Source of the DNA: Polaromonas sp. SP1
GTDB taxonomy: Bacteria; Pseudomonadota; Gammaproteobacteria; Burkholderiales; Burkholderiaceae_C
DNA: 64,000 nt
NCBI RefSeq assembly: GCF_003711205.1
Contig: NZ_CP031013.1
Span: forward strand, 1,426,001 to 1,490,000
Direction of reading: 5' to 3'
Below, one piece after another: positions 55,187-63,571 of the stretch; positions within the stretch are counted from its first letter, which is position 1, and every line of letters begins with the position of its first letter. The notes below the pieces were generated by a model that saw nothing but the letters and a program-made list of their open reading frames with translations, was not told where the DNA came from and did no database searches. The translations under genes were made by a program, and so were the position numbers.

Positions 55187-56797
55187 ATGAAGCGGCGTGA
55201 TTTTCTGGTGGCGTCTGCCTTGCCGCTGATCGGCTGCAAAGAAGCAAGGCACATCGAAGGCGGCTTCCTCGGGGCCAACCATGAACGCGGCCATCTGCTG
55301 CGGCCCGGCGAGCCCGGCAAGGCGCCGGCCTGGCCCGCCCCTTCCACCACCCAACGCACCCGCGTACTGATTGCCGGCGGCGGGGTCGCCGGCCTGGCAG
55401 CGGCGCGCGCGCTGCGCCTGCGCGGTATCCATGATTTTGTGATGCTGGAGCTGGAGGACAGCGCCGGCGGCAACAGCCGCGGCGGCCTGGTGGGCGGTGT
55501 GCCCTGCCCGCTGGGCGCGCACTACCTGCCGGTGCCCGGCGATGCTGCGCGCGATGTGCAGGACCTACTGGAGGAGCTCTCGCTGCGCCGGCGCGTGGCC
55601 GGCCGCTGGGAGTACGACGAACGCCACCTGTGCCACAGCCCGCAAGAGCGCCTCTTCATCAACGGGCAATGGCAGGAAGGCCTGCTGCCCCTGCAGGATA
55701 TGGATGTTGGCGTGCTGGCCGACTACCAGCGCTTTGACCGCCTGGTGCAAGAAGCCTCGGCCGCCGCGCCGTTCTCCATTCCCGTCGGCAACCATCCGCC
55801 TGCGCCCTCTCATCGCGCGCTGGACGCGCTGAGCTTTGAAGCCTGGCTGGACCAGCAGCAGCTCACGCGCGCGCCGCTGCGCTGGTACCTCGATTACTGC
55901 TGCCGCGACGACTACGGCGCGGGCCTGGGCGCTGTGTCGGCCTGGGCCGGCATTCATTACTTTGCCAGCCGCCACGGCTTTCATGCGCCGGGCGAAGCGG
56001 CTGCCGCCGAGCGCGAAGCCGGCGTCCTCACCTGGCCCGAAGGCAACGGCTGGCTCACGCGGCAACTGGCCGCGCCGCTGGGCGAGCGCCTGCGCACCGG
56101 CCGCATCGTGATGTGCGTGGCTGCCGGCCGGCACGGCGTGGAAGTCGACGCCTTCAACGCCGCCACCCAGGCCGTTGAGCGCTGGCAGGCCGACCAGTGC
56201 ATCGTGGCGCTGCCGCTGTTTGTCGCGGCCCGCGTGGTCGAAAACCCGCCGCCCGCCTTGCAGCAGGCCGCCGCCGCGCTGCGCTACGCCCCCTGGCTGG
56301 TGGCCAACCTGCATATCGACGCCGCGCTGCACGACCGCCCCGGCGCCGCGCCCAGTTGGGACAACGTGATCTATGGTGAGGGCAAGTCCGGCGGCTACCC
56401 GGGGCTCGGGTATGTCGACGCCAAACACCAGAGCCTTCAGGCCGTGCCCGGCGAAACGGTGCTGACCTACTACCGGGCGTTCGGCATCGAAGCCGCCCAG
56501 CGCAAAACCCTTTATGAGCAACCCTGGACGCACTGGCGCGATGCGGTGCTGGCCGAACTCTCGGTGCCGCATCCCGACCTGCCCGGAAAAGTCACGCGCC
56601 TGGAAGTCATGCGCTACGGTCATGCCATGAGCACGCCCGTGCCCGGCATTCGCAGCAACGCGGCCTTGCGGGCACTGCAGCAGCCCTTGCAGGCGCCGTG
56701 GCAGCGGCTGCATTTTGCGCACAGCGACTTATCGGGGTATTCTGTCTTTGAAGAGGCGTTTACGCAGGGGCATCGCCGGGGCACCTCCGTGGTCTAG
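55187..56797 (+). CDS. FAD-dependent amine oxidase-like protein
   Basis: This 536-residue flavoprotein starts with an export signal containing a twin Arg and a lipobox-like end (MKRRDFLVASALPLIGC), suggesting a Tat substrate and/or lipoprotein. It then has the dinucleotide fold RVLIAGGGVAGLAAARALRLRG and MLELEDSAGGNSRGG, and a C-terminal block HFAHSDLSGYSVFEEAF typical of amine oxidases. ATG 55187 follows GGAAGGAAG. It lies after the aminopropyltransferase gene, so a polyamine-like product could be its substrate. That is an inference. It should act outside the cytoplasm if the signal is real. Confidence 0.75.
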   Translation: MKRRDFLVASALPLIGCKEARHIEGGFLGANHERGHLLRPGEPGKAPAWPAPSTTQRTRVLIAGGGVAGLAAARALRLRGIHDFVMLELEDSAGGNSRGGLVGGVPCPLGAHYLPVPGDAARDVQDLLEELSLRRRVAGRWEYDERHLCHSPQERLFINGQWQEGLLPLQDMDVGVLADYQRFDRLVQEASAAAPFSIPVGNHPPAPSHRALDALSFEAWLDQQQLTRAPLRWYLDYCCRDDYGAGLGAVSAWAGIHYFASRHGFHAPGEAAAAEREAGVLTWPEGNGWLTRQLAAPLGERLRTGRIVMCVAAGRHGVEVDAFNAATQAVERWQADQCIVALPLFVAARVVENPPPALQQAAAALRYAPWLVANLHIDAALHDRPGAAPSWDNVIYGEGKSGGYPGLGYVDAKHQSLQAVPGETVLTYYRAFGIEAAQRKTLYEQPWTHWRDAVLAELSVPHPDLPGKVTRLEVMRYGHAMSTPVPGIRSNAALRALQQPLQAPWQRLHFAHSDLSGYSVFEEAFTQGHRRGTSVV

Positions 56798-56834
56798 CCC
56801 TGCACAGCCAGACGTTTGCGGGTGGAGGGTATCG

Positions 56835-57908
56835 ATGGAATTCAAGCAGATGGTTGAAACCCTGGCCGCCTTGCCGGCCGGGGAACAGCGGCAGTGGCTG
56901 CTGGCCGCGCTGGGCGTTTTCGCCGCCATGGCGCTGGTGCTCATGGCCGAGCGCAGTTATTTCAAAAACACCCGGCGAACCGGCAGCTGGGTCGCGTTCA
57001 GGCTGGCCTCGGTGTTGCTGGCGCCGCTCACCATTGCCGCCGTGCTGGTGCCGTCCCTGGCGGTATCAGGCATGGAAGCCCTGGCGGTTTTTTATGCAGC
57101 CCTTTTCATCGCCGTGCCGCTGCTGTGGTTTGGCGGCCACCTGCTGGTCGGCCGCTTGCTGCGGCCCGCATTGACGGGCAGTGAATGCATGACGCTCTGC
57201 ATCACGGGCATCGGCATCCTGGCGATTCCGGCCACGGCGTTTATGTACGCGCAGTTTCCGCTCGAGCAGGCAGCACGCAACCTGGCCGACCAACGGCGAA
57301 AAGGGCCGGACTCCACGCCGCTCGCCCACACCGTCAGCCCGCTGCGGCGTTTTGCCATGCCGGGCGCTGGCGTGGTGTTTGCGCAGTCGCTGACCGCGCC
57401 GCGCGGCGTGCGGCTCGAGCGGGTGGACGTGCGGCGCAATGGGCCCTGGTACGACACCAAGGGCACCACGCACGCGCTGTTCTGCTCGCAGGGCGACGAC
57501 CTGCACCTGATGTGGTCGGCCGGCGAGCCGGCGCCGCAGCTGCGCCTGCACTGGGTGCAGCCCAGCGGCTTGCGGGCGAAGGGGGAGTTTTTTGCAGACC
57601 CGGCGACGGCGCCTGCCGACACCCCTGAGTTCTCGATCGCTTTTCGCCCCGACGGGTTTGACCCGGTGGTGCCGATTCCGCGTGTGCGCACCTACCTGGA
57701 CATTCTTCAGCGGGACGGCACGATTTACACCGACATGTTGAACCCGCTGCAGCCCGGGGAGACTTTGCAGGACGACTGCCTGATGCAGGGTTACAAGCGG
57801 GTGCGGTGGCCGGACGAAGGGGTGGTGCAGAAGGTCTATGTCACGTTTCGCTTGCCGGTGGGGGCTGAGGCTTTGCGGGGGGTGATTGTTCGGGGTGAGG
57901 GTAAGTAG
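56835..57908 (+). CDS. Hypothetical membrane protein, last gene of the cluster
   Basis: This 357-residue protein has four hydrophobic helices in the first 155 residues (LLAALGVFAAMALVLMAE, WVAFRLASVLLAPLTIAAVL, ALAVFYAALFIAVPLLWFG, LCITGIGILAIPATAF). They are followed by a soluble C-terminal domain of about 200 residues with no recognised family. GGAGGG precedes ATG 56835, 37 bp after the flavoprotein stop, so the genes are probably co-transcribed. The function is unknown. Confidence 0.65.
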   Translation: MEFKQMVETLAALPAGEQRQWLLAALGVFAAMALVLMAERSYFKNTRRTGSWVAFRLASVLLAPLTIAAVLVPSLAVSGMEALAVFYAALFIAVPLLWFGGHLLVGRLLRPALTGSECMTLCITGIGILAIPATAFMYAQFPLEQAARNLADQRRKGPDSTPLAHTVSPLRRFAMPGAGVVFAQSLTAPRGVRLERVDVRRNGPWYDTKGTTHALFCSQGDDLHLMWSAGEPAPQLRLHWVQPSGLRAKGEFFADPATAPADTPEFSIAFRPDGFDPVVPIPRVRTYLDILQRDGTIYTDMLNPLQPGETLQDDCLMQGYKRVRWPDEGVVQKVYVTFRLPVGAEALRGVIVRGEGK

Positions 57909-57918
57909 GATTTTGGTG

Positions 57919-57973
57919 TTTTTGGGCTTTAGCCCAGGTGATGTCTTGGGTTGTTGCTCCTGAATTGATAGCG
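57919..57973 (+). repeat. Repeat family A, copy A5 (left edge of the large inverted repeat)
   Basis: TTTTGGGCTTTAGCCCAGGT is followed by TGAATTGATAGC. It is the mirror of A6. Confidence 0.65.
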
Positions 57974-57982
57974 TGCTGGTTG

Positions 57983-58030
57983 CCCATCCCCATCCCCATC
58001 CCCATCCCCGTTCCCGTTCCCGTTCCCGTT
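57983..58030 (+). repeat. Hexanucleotide microsatellite, 4 x CCCATC then 4 x CCCGTT
   Basis: Four tandem CCCATC units (57983-58006) are followed directly by four tandem CCCGTT units (58007-58030). The right arm of the inverted repeat has no matching tract, so it arose or was lost on one side. Confidence 0.95.
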
Positions 58031-58715
58031 CAGGCTGAGCTTGTCGAAGCCTTGGTGGTGCTCCGGCGATGTGGTTTTTGCTGCGGGTGGCTGGCCGGGG
58101 GTTGCCCGGCGGCAACTCACTTTTCTTTGCTTCGCCAAAGAAAAGTAAGCAAAAGAAAGGCGACCCTGCTGGCTGCGTCCCTCCGCTTCGCTGCGGGCAA
58201 CCTGCGGTGCTCGATTCAGGCGGGGTCTCGCTAAACTCGCCTGCGGCTCAAACAACGCGATCCCTGATCCGCCTGAATCTCCGCTCCTCGGCGCATCCAG
58301 AAGGGGGTGGAGACAGGAATACCAATACCGAATACCTGAAGAAACAATGACTCGCCACGGCGAGTCATTGTTGGTATTGGTATTGGTATTTGTCTTTGGT
58401 CCCCGCTCCCGATTGCCCCTTGTGGATGCGCCGAGGAGCGGAAGACCAGACGGATCAGGGCAAAAACTTGTTTGAGCGAAGCGAGTTGTTTTTGACCCCG
58501 GCTGGGCTGAGCACCGCAGGTTGCCCGTAGCGAAGCGAAGGGACGCAGGAGCCAGGGTCGCCTTTTCTTTGCTTACTTTCTTTTGGCGAAGCAAAAGAAA
58601 GTGAGTTGCCGCCGGGCAACCCCCGGCCAGCAGCATCAGCAAAAACACATCGACGGAGCACCACCAGGCTTCGACAAGCTCAGCCCGAACGGGTCCGGAT
58701 GCAGGATGCGGAATG

Positions 58716-58772
58716 CGCTATCAATTCAGGAGCTACAACCCGAGACAACACCTGGGCTAGATGCCAATTTTC
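58716..58772 (-). repeat. Repeat family A, copy A6 (right edge of the large inverted repeat)
   Basis: GCGCTATCAATTCAGGAGCT then ACACCTGGGCTAGATGCC is the reversed form of A5. Confidence 0.65.
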
Positions 58773-58787
58773 CTTAAAACCCTAGCC

Positions 58788-60179
58788 TCAATCCGCCATC
58801 AGCCGCTCAATCTCATCCCCATCCACCGGCACGCCGCGCGTCGTCAACTCACAGCCCTTGGCCGTGACCAGCGCGTCGTCCTCAATCCGGATGCCGATGT
58901 TCCAGAACTCTTTGGGCACGTTTTTGCCGGGCCGCACATAGATGCCGGGCTCGATGGTCAGCACCATCCCGGGCCGCAGGATGCGTGAGGGCTTGCGCAT
59001 CACGGTCTGGCCCAGGGCGTCTTTTTCTTCGCGCGGTTTGCTGCCGGGTTCGGTGTAGTCGCCGCAATCGTGGACGTCCATGCCCATCCAGTGGCCGGTG
59101 CGGTGCATGTAGAACTGGCGGTAGGCGCCGGACTCCAGCACGTCGTCGACCTTGCCGTGTTTCTTTTTGTCGAGCAGGCCGGTGTCCAGCATGCCTTGGG
59201 CCAGCACGCGCGTGGCGGCGTCGTGCGGGTCCAGGAAGCGTTTGCCGGGTTTGGTGGCTTTCACTGCCGCGTCCTGCGCTGCCAGCACGATGTCGTACAG
59301 CGTGCGCTGCGACGGCGTGAACTTGCCGTCGGCCGGGAAGGTGCGGGTGATGTCGCTGGCGTAGCCGTCGAGCTCGCAGCCGGCGTCGATCAGGCAGAGC
59401 TGGCCGGGTTTAAGTTCGGTGTCGCCGGCGCGGTAATGCAGGATGCAGGCGTTGGCGCCGGCGGCGACGATGCTGCCGTAGGCCGGGAACTGCGAGCCGT
59501 GGCGGCGGAACTCGTGCAGCAGCTCGGCTTCGAGGTGGTATTCACGCAGGCCGCCTTTCACGCCGGCGCGCAGCATGGCGGCGGAGGTTTGCATGGCGCG
59601 CACATGGGCGCCGGCAGAAATTTTTCCGGCGCGCTTGAGAATGGCCACTTCATGGCTGTCTTTGACCAGGCGCATTTCATCGAGCAGCTTGCACAGGTCG
59701 TGCTGGCTTTGCGGGCATTCGGCGCCAAAGCGCACGCGGGCGCGCACCTTGTTGAGCCAGCTGTCGACTTGTGTTTCAAGGCCCTTGTGCGTGGCGAACG
59801 GGAACCACACCGCACCCTGGTTCGTCAGCAGCTGCGGCATTTTTTCGTCGAGCGCTTCCACGCTGAAGGCGGCGTCCACGCCCAGTGCGGCGGGTGCGGC
59901 CTTGGGGCCCACGCGGATGCCGTCCCAGATTTCGCGCTCCAGGTCTTTGGGCCGGCAAAACAGCGTGGTTTTGCCGCTGGCTTCAATCACCAGCCAGCTG
60001 TCGGGCTCGCTGAAGCCGGTCAGGTAATAGAAGTAGCTGTCGTGGCGGTAGGGGAAGTCGCTGTCGCGGTTGCGCGGGTATTCGGGCGCGGTGGGCAGCA
60101 AGGCGATGCCGCCGCCGGCGGCTTTCAGGGCGCGGGCGATGGCGGCGCGGCGTTTTTCATAAATCGTGGTGGTGCTCAT
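58788..60179 (-). CDS. pepP: Xaa-Pro aminopeptidase PepP
   Basis: This 463-residue metallopeptidase removes an N-terminal residue before proline. The N-terminal creatinase-like domain reads PEYPRNRDSDFPYRHDSYFYYLTGFSEPD. The pita-bread catalytic part has the metal ligands in LCLIDAGCELDGYASDITRTFP (two Asp), HRTGHWMGMDVHDCG (His) and VLTIEPGIYV (Glu), plus a late Glu in GIRIEDDALVT. Length and layout match E. coli PepP. It is the last gene of a speD-murU-pepP strand, 13 bp after murU. Confidence 0.93.
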   Translation of the reverse strand: MSTTTIYEKRRAAIARALKAAGGGIALLPTAPEYPRNRDSDFPYRHDSYFYYLTGFSEPDSWLVIEASGKTTLFCRPKDLEREIWDGIRVGPKAAPAALGVDAAFSVEALDEKMPQLLTNQGAVWFPFATHKGLETQVDSWLNKVRARVRFGAECPQSQHDLCKLLDEMRLVKDSHEVAILKRAGKISAGAHVRAMQTSAAMLRAGVKGGLREYHLEAELLHEFRRHGSQFPAYGSIVAAGANACILHYRAGDTELKPGQLCLIDAGCELDGYASDITRTFPADGKFTPSQRTLYDIVLAAQDAAVKATKPGKRFLDPHDAATRVLAQGMLDTGLLDKKKHGKVDDVLESGAYRQFYMHRTGHWMGMDVHDCGDYTEPGSKPREEKDALGQTVMRKPSRILRPGMVLTIEPGIYVRPGKNVPKEFWNIGIRIEDDALVTAKGCELTTRGVPVDGDEIERLMAD

Positions 60180-60192
60180 GGTGCGTTCCGCT

Positions 60193-60960
60193 TCAGTTCG
60201 TGGTCGTGGTGGTTTGGTTTAACTCTTCCAGGCGGGCCGGCGTGCCCACGTCGGTCCAGGCGCCTTCATACAGCTCGGCGCTCACTTGTTGATTGTCCAT
60301 CGCCTCGCGCAACAGCGGCGCCAGCGGGGCTTTGAGGCCCTGCGGATTGCCCTGCGGCAGGCTGCTGAAGAACTCGCGCCGGTACAGGCCTATGGTGCTG
60401 TAGGTGAATTTGGGCTCGGGGCTGTCTTTGGGCAGGTTCAGCGCCAGGCCGCCGGGGCCGAGGCCAAAGTCGCCTTTCGGGTTGTGCGCCGGGTTGGGCA
60501 CCAGCCACAGGTGGGCCAGTGTGTTGCCGGCGGCAAAGCGTGCGGCGGCCGCCTGGGTGAACTCAAAGCCCGGCACAAACACATCGCCCGCCAGCACCCA
60601 GAACACATCGCCCAGCAGCGGCAGCGCGCGGGCAATGCCGCCGGCGGTTTCGAGTGCGCCGCCGAAGTCCCGGCCTTCGTGGGAGTATGAAATTGATAGC
60701 GCCTGACTCACGTCCTGCCTGGGCTGCAGGCCAAAATCGCTTGAAAAGTATGCCTCCACCTGCTCACCCAGCCAGGCGGTGTTGATGACCAGGTCGGTGA
60801 ACCCGCCCCGCGCCAGCGCCTCGGCATGCCAGCCGATCAGCGGCTTGCCGCGCACCTTCAGCAGCGGTTTGGGCACGGTGTCCGTCAGCGGGCGCATGCG
60901 CTCGCCGCGGCCGGCGGCCATGATCATGGCTTTGACGGGTGCGCCGCTCACCGCACTCAC
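60193..60960 (-). CDS. murU: N-acetylmuramate-1-phosphate uridylyltransferase MurU
   Basis: This 255-residue nucleotidyltransferase makes UDP-MurNAc from MurNAc-1-phosphate in the peptidoglycan recycling path that AmgK feeds. Blocks are AMIMAAGRGERMRPLTDTVPKPLL (nucleotide loop), INTAWLGEQVEAYF, SHEGRDFGGALETAGGI and YSTIGLYRREFFSSLP. GTG 60960 overlaps the speD stop (GTGA); this coupling and the short lead to the nucleotide loop favour it over 60999. A copy of repeat A is read in frame at about residues 74-91, just before the LETAGGI block. MurU could also be a related sugar-phosphate nucleotidyltransferase. Confidence 0.85.
   Translation of the reverse strand: MSAVSGAPVKAMIMAAGRGERMRPLTDTVPKPLLKVRGKPLIGWHAEALARGGFTDLVINTAWLGEQVEAYFSSDFGLQPRQDVSQALSISYSHEGRDFGGALETAGGIARALPLLGDVFWVLAGDVFVPGFEFTQAAAARFAAGNTLAHLWLVPNPAHNPKGDFGLGPGGLALNLPKDSPEPKFTYSTIGLYRREFFSSLPQGNPQGLKAPLAPLLREAMDNQQVSAELYEGAWTDVGTPARLEELNQTTTTTN
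60689..60741 (-). repeat. Repeat family A, copy A7, inside murU
   Basis: On the minus strand it reads GCGATTTTGGCCTGCAGCCC, then GGCGCTATCAATTTCATAC. It is in the coding orientation of murU and adds about 18 residues. Confidence 0.6.
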
Positions 60961-61334
60961 TGTGTATCGCCCCGGTCCAGTGAGCGCTGCTCGGTCCACT
61001 CAGGGTTAAACCGCCGCACCAGCGCGTCCATCAGCCCGCGCGCCCGGGCGGAGTGGTCGCCGCCGAAGTTGCAGACGTAAACGTCCAGCGTCACGGCTTT
61101 TTGCTCGGGCCAGGTGTGCACGCACACATGCGACTCGGCCAGCAGCACGGTAGCCGTGATGCCGCCCGGGCCGTGCACGGTGTCCGGGAAGGTGTGAAAC
61201 AGCTGGTTGACGGCCTGCAGGCCGGCCTTTTGCACCGCTTCCACGCACCAGTCGCCCAGTTTGGCGGCGTCGGTCAGCCAGGCGGCGTCGCAGCGGCATT
61301 TGTACAAATCGGCGGTCAGGTGAAGGCCTTGCAT
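60957..61334 (-). CDS. speD: S-adenosylmethionine decarboxylase proenzyme SpeD
   Basis: This 125-residue proenzyme makes decarboxylated SAM, the aminopropyl donor of polyamine synthesis. It is the short bacterial type 1 form. LLAESHVCVHTWPE contains the Glu-Ser site of self-cleavage and the catalytic Cys-His region, and VDVYVCNFGGD-like LDVYVCNFGGDHS follows. It starts with ATG 61334 and its end overlaps murU. Its product is the likely co-substrate of the membrane aminopropyltransferase at 53.5-55 kb. Confidence 0.92.
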   Translation of the reverse strand: MQGLHLTADLYKCRCDAAWLTDAAKLGDWCVEAVQKAGLQAVNQLFHTFPDTVHGPGGITATVLLAESHVCVHTWPEQKAVTLDVYVCNFGGDHSARARGLMDALVRRFNPEWTEQRSLDRGDTQ

Positions 61335-61468
61335 CCCCCCGACTTTAGTTCATGACGGGGGGCCGGCCGGCCAAATCGGGGGGCAAACCCCCGCCAAACC
61401 GGTCGGGAGGGCCCAAACGGTAAAATACCGGGTTACCCCTGATCTTTCCCCCTCCCGGAGCTGCCTAC

Positions 61469-63511
61469 ATGGCCAATACCCCAATGATGGCGAATGCGAT
61501 CCGCGCACTCGCAATGGACGCCGTTCAACAAGCCAATTCCGGACATCCCGGCGCCCCCATGGGCATGGCAGACATGGCAGTCGCCCTCTGGGGCAGCCAC
61601 CTCAAGCACAGCCCGCACAACCCCAACTGGTTCGACCGCGACCGTTTTGTGCTCTCCAACGGCCACGGCTCCATGCTGATTTATGCCGTGCTGCACCTCA
61701 CCGGCTACAAGCTGCCGATCAGCGAGCTCAAGAACTTCCGCCAGTTGCACAGCAAAACCCCTGGCCATCCCGAGTACGGCTACACCCCCGGCGTTGAAAC
61801 CACTACCGGCCCGCTGGGCCAGGGCCTGACCAATGCCGTCGGCATGGCGCTGGCTGAAAAGCTGCTTGCCAAAGAATTCAACCGCGAAGGCCACACCGTC
61901 GTCGACCACAACACCTATGTCTTTATGGGTGACGGCTGCCTGATGGAAGGCATCAGCCACGAAGCCGCGGCGCTCGCCGGCGCCTGGAAGCTGAACAAGC
62001 TGATCGCGCTGTATGACGACAACGGCATCTCGATTGACGGCCAGGTCGCCCCCTGGTTCATCGACAACACCGCCGTGCGTTTTGCCGCCTACGGCTGGAA
62101 CGTGCTGGGCCCCATCGACGGCCACGACGCCGAACTGGTCTCGCAGGCCATCGAAGGCGCGAAAAAGTCCAGCGACAAACCTACGCTGATCATCTGCAAG
62201 ACGCACATCGGCAAAGGCTCGCCCAACCGCGCCAACACCGCCAAGGCTCACGGCGAACCGCTGGGCGCCGAAGAAATCAAGCTCACGCGCGAAGCCCTCA
62301 ACTGGCCTTATGCGCCGTTTGAAGTGCCGAAGGAAACCTACGACGCGTGGGACGCCAAGGCCAAGGGCCTGGCCGCCGAGGCCGCCTGGGACGCCAAATT
62401 TGCCGCCTACAAGGCCGCGCACCCCGAGCTGGCCGCTGAACTGGCCCGCCGCATGAAGGGCGAGCTGCCCAAGTCGTTTGCCCAGCTGGCCGTCGACACC
62501 GTGATCGGCGCGCACGAAAAAGCCGAAACCGTGGCCTCGCGCAAAGCGTCGCAGCTCGCGCTCGAAGCCTTCACCGCCGGCCTGCCCGAGCTGCTGGGCG
62601 GCTCGGCCGATTTGACCGGCTCCAACCTCACCAACACCAAGTCCACGCCCAACCTGCGTTTTGACATGAACGGCGAAGTCGTGCTGACGGCCAACGCCGA
62701 CGGCGTGAGCGCCGGCGGGCGCCACATCAACTACGGCGTGCGTGAATTCGGCATGGCCGCGATCATGAACGGCATCGCGCTGCACGGCGGTTTTATCCCC
62801 TACGGCGGCACCTTCCTGACCTTCAGCGACTACAGCCGCAACGCGATTCGCATGGCCGCGCTGATGAAGATCCGTGTCATCCACGTCTTCACGCACGACT
62901 CCATCGGCCTGGGCGAAGACGGCCCGACGCACCAGTCCATCGAGCACGCCGCCAGCCTGCGCCTGATCCCCAACCTGGACGTCTGGCGTCCGGGCGACAC
63001 GGCTGAAACGGCCGTGGCCTGGGCCGTCGCGCTCGAGAACAAGAACAAGCCCACGGCGCTGCTGCTCAGCCGCCAGAACCTGCCTTACGCGCCCAAGCAC
63101 GACCTCGGCGAAATCAGCCGCGGCGCTTATGTGCTGGCCGAACCCGCAAAAGTCGGCCTGAACAAAAAGGCCCAGGCCGTCATCATCGCCACCGGTTCTG
63201 AAGTGCAACTCGCGCTCAAGGCGCAAGAGCTGCTGGCCGCCCACAAGATCGCGGTGCGCGTGGTCTCCATGCCCAGCAACACGACGTTTGACAAACAAAA
63301 GACCGCCTACAAATCCGAAGTGCTGCCCGAAGGCATCCCCCGCATCGCGGTGGAAATGGGCGTCACCGACGGCTGGTGGAAATACGGCTGCGCGGCCGTG
63401 GTCGGCATCGACAGCTACGGCGAGTCGGCGCCCGCGCCGGTGCTGTTCAAGCACTTCGGCTTCACCGCCGAGAACGTGGCCGACACCGTGCGCAAGGTGC
63501 TGCGCAAGTAA
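61469..63511 (+). CDS. tkt: Transketolase
   Basis: This 680-residue thiamine diphosphate enzyme shifts two-carbon units in the pentose phosphate and Calvin cycles. It shows [19 protein letters not shown] at the start, [18 protein letters not shown], the cofactor motif [18 protein letters not shown] with [27 protein letters not shown] and [15 protein letters not shown] precedes ATG 61469. It is followed by gap after 60 bp. Confidence 0.95.
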   Translation: MANTPMMANAIRALAMDAVQQANSGHPGAPMGMADMAVALWGSHLKHSPHNPNWFDRDRFVLSNGHGSMLIYAVLHLTGYKLPISELKNFRQLHSKTPGHPEYGYTPGVETTTGPLGQGLTNAVGMALAEKLLAKEFNREGHTVVDHNTYVFMGDGCLMEGISHEAAALAGAWKLNKLIALYDDNGISIDGQVAPWFIDNTAVRFAAYGWNVLGPIDGHDAELVSQAIEGAKKSSDKPTLIICKTHIGKGSPNRANTAKAHGEPLGAEEIKLTREALNWPYAPFEVPKETYDAWDAKAKGLAAEAAWDAKFAAYKAAHPELAAELARRMKGELPKSFAQLAVDTVIGAHEKAETVASRKASQLALEAFTAGLPELLGGSADLTGSNLTNTKSTPNLRFDMNGEVVLTANADGVSAGGRHINYGVREFGMAAIMNGIALHGGFIPYGGTFLTFSDYSRNAIRMAALMKIRVIHVFTHDSIGLGEDGPTHQSIEHAASLRLIPNLDVWRPGDTAETAVAWAVALENKNKPTALLLSRQNLPYAPKHDLGEISRGAYVLAEPAKVGLNKKAQAVIIATGSEVQLALKAQELLAAHKIAVRVVSMPSNTTFDKQKTAYKSEVLPEGIPRIAVEMGVTDGWWKYGCAAVVGIDSYGESAPAPVLFKHFGFTAENVADTVRKVLRK

Positions 63512-63571
63512 GCGCATCACGCACACGGCCCGCCGATTCAACAAGATTTCAACTTCCAGGAGCAACAGCAG

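Larger units (their letters stand above)
57919..58772. repeat. Large imperfect inverted repeat (about 850 bp) between convergent genes
   Basis: The left arm (57919-58310) and right arm (58420-58772) are inverted copies with roughly 85 percent identity by eye. Shared pieces include GCTGAGCTTGTCGAAGCC, GGGGGTTGCCCGGCGGCAAC, GCAACCTGCGGTGCT and GCTCCTCGGCGCATCC. The centre is a perfect 14-bp dyad (58343-58372, AACAATGACTCGCC either side of AC). The outermost parts of both arms are copies of repeat A (A5, A6). There is no gene in the 879-bp gap. It lies between convergent genes and may also end transcription. Confidence 0.85.

Noticed and set aside
57983..58030. CRISPR or coding repeat
   Set aside because: Units are six bases with no spacers; the minus-strand frame through it (57066-58115) covers two unrelated regions and is not a gene.
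58110..58640. Insertion sequence with terminal inverted repeats
   Set aside because: The arms are complementary along their full length and there is no transposase frame between them.
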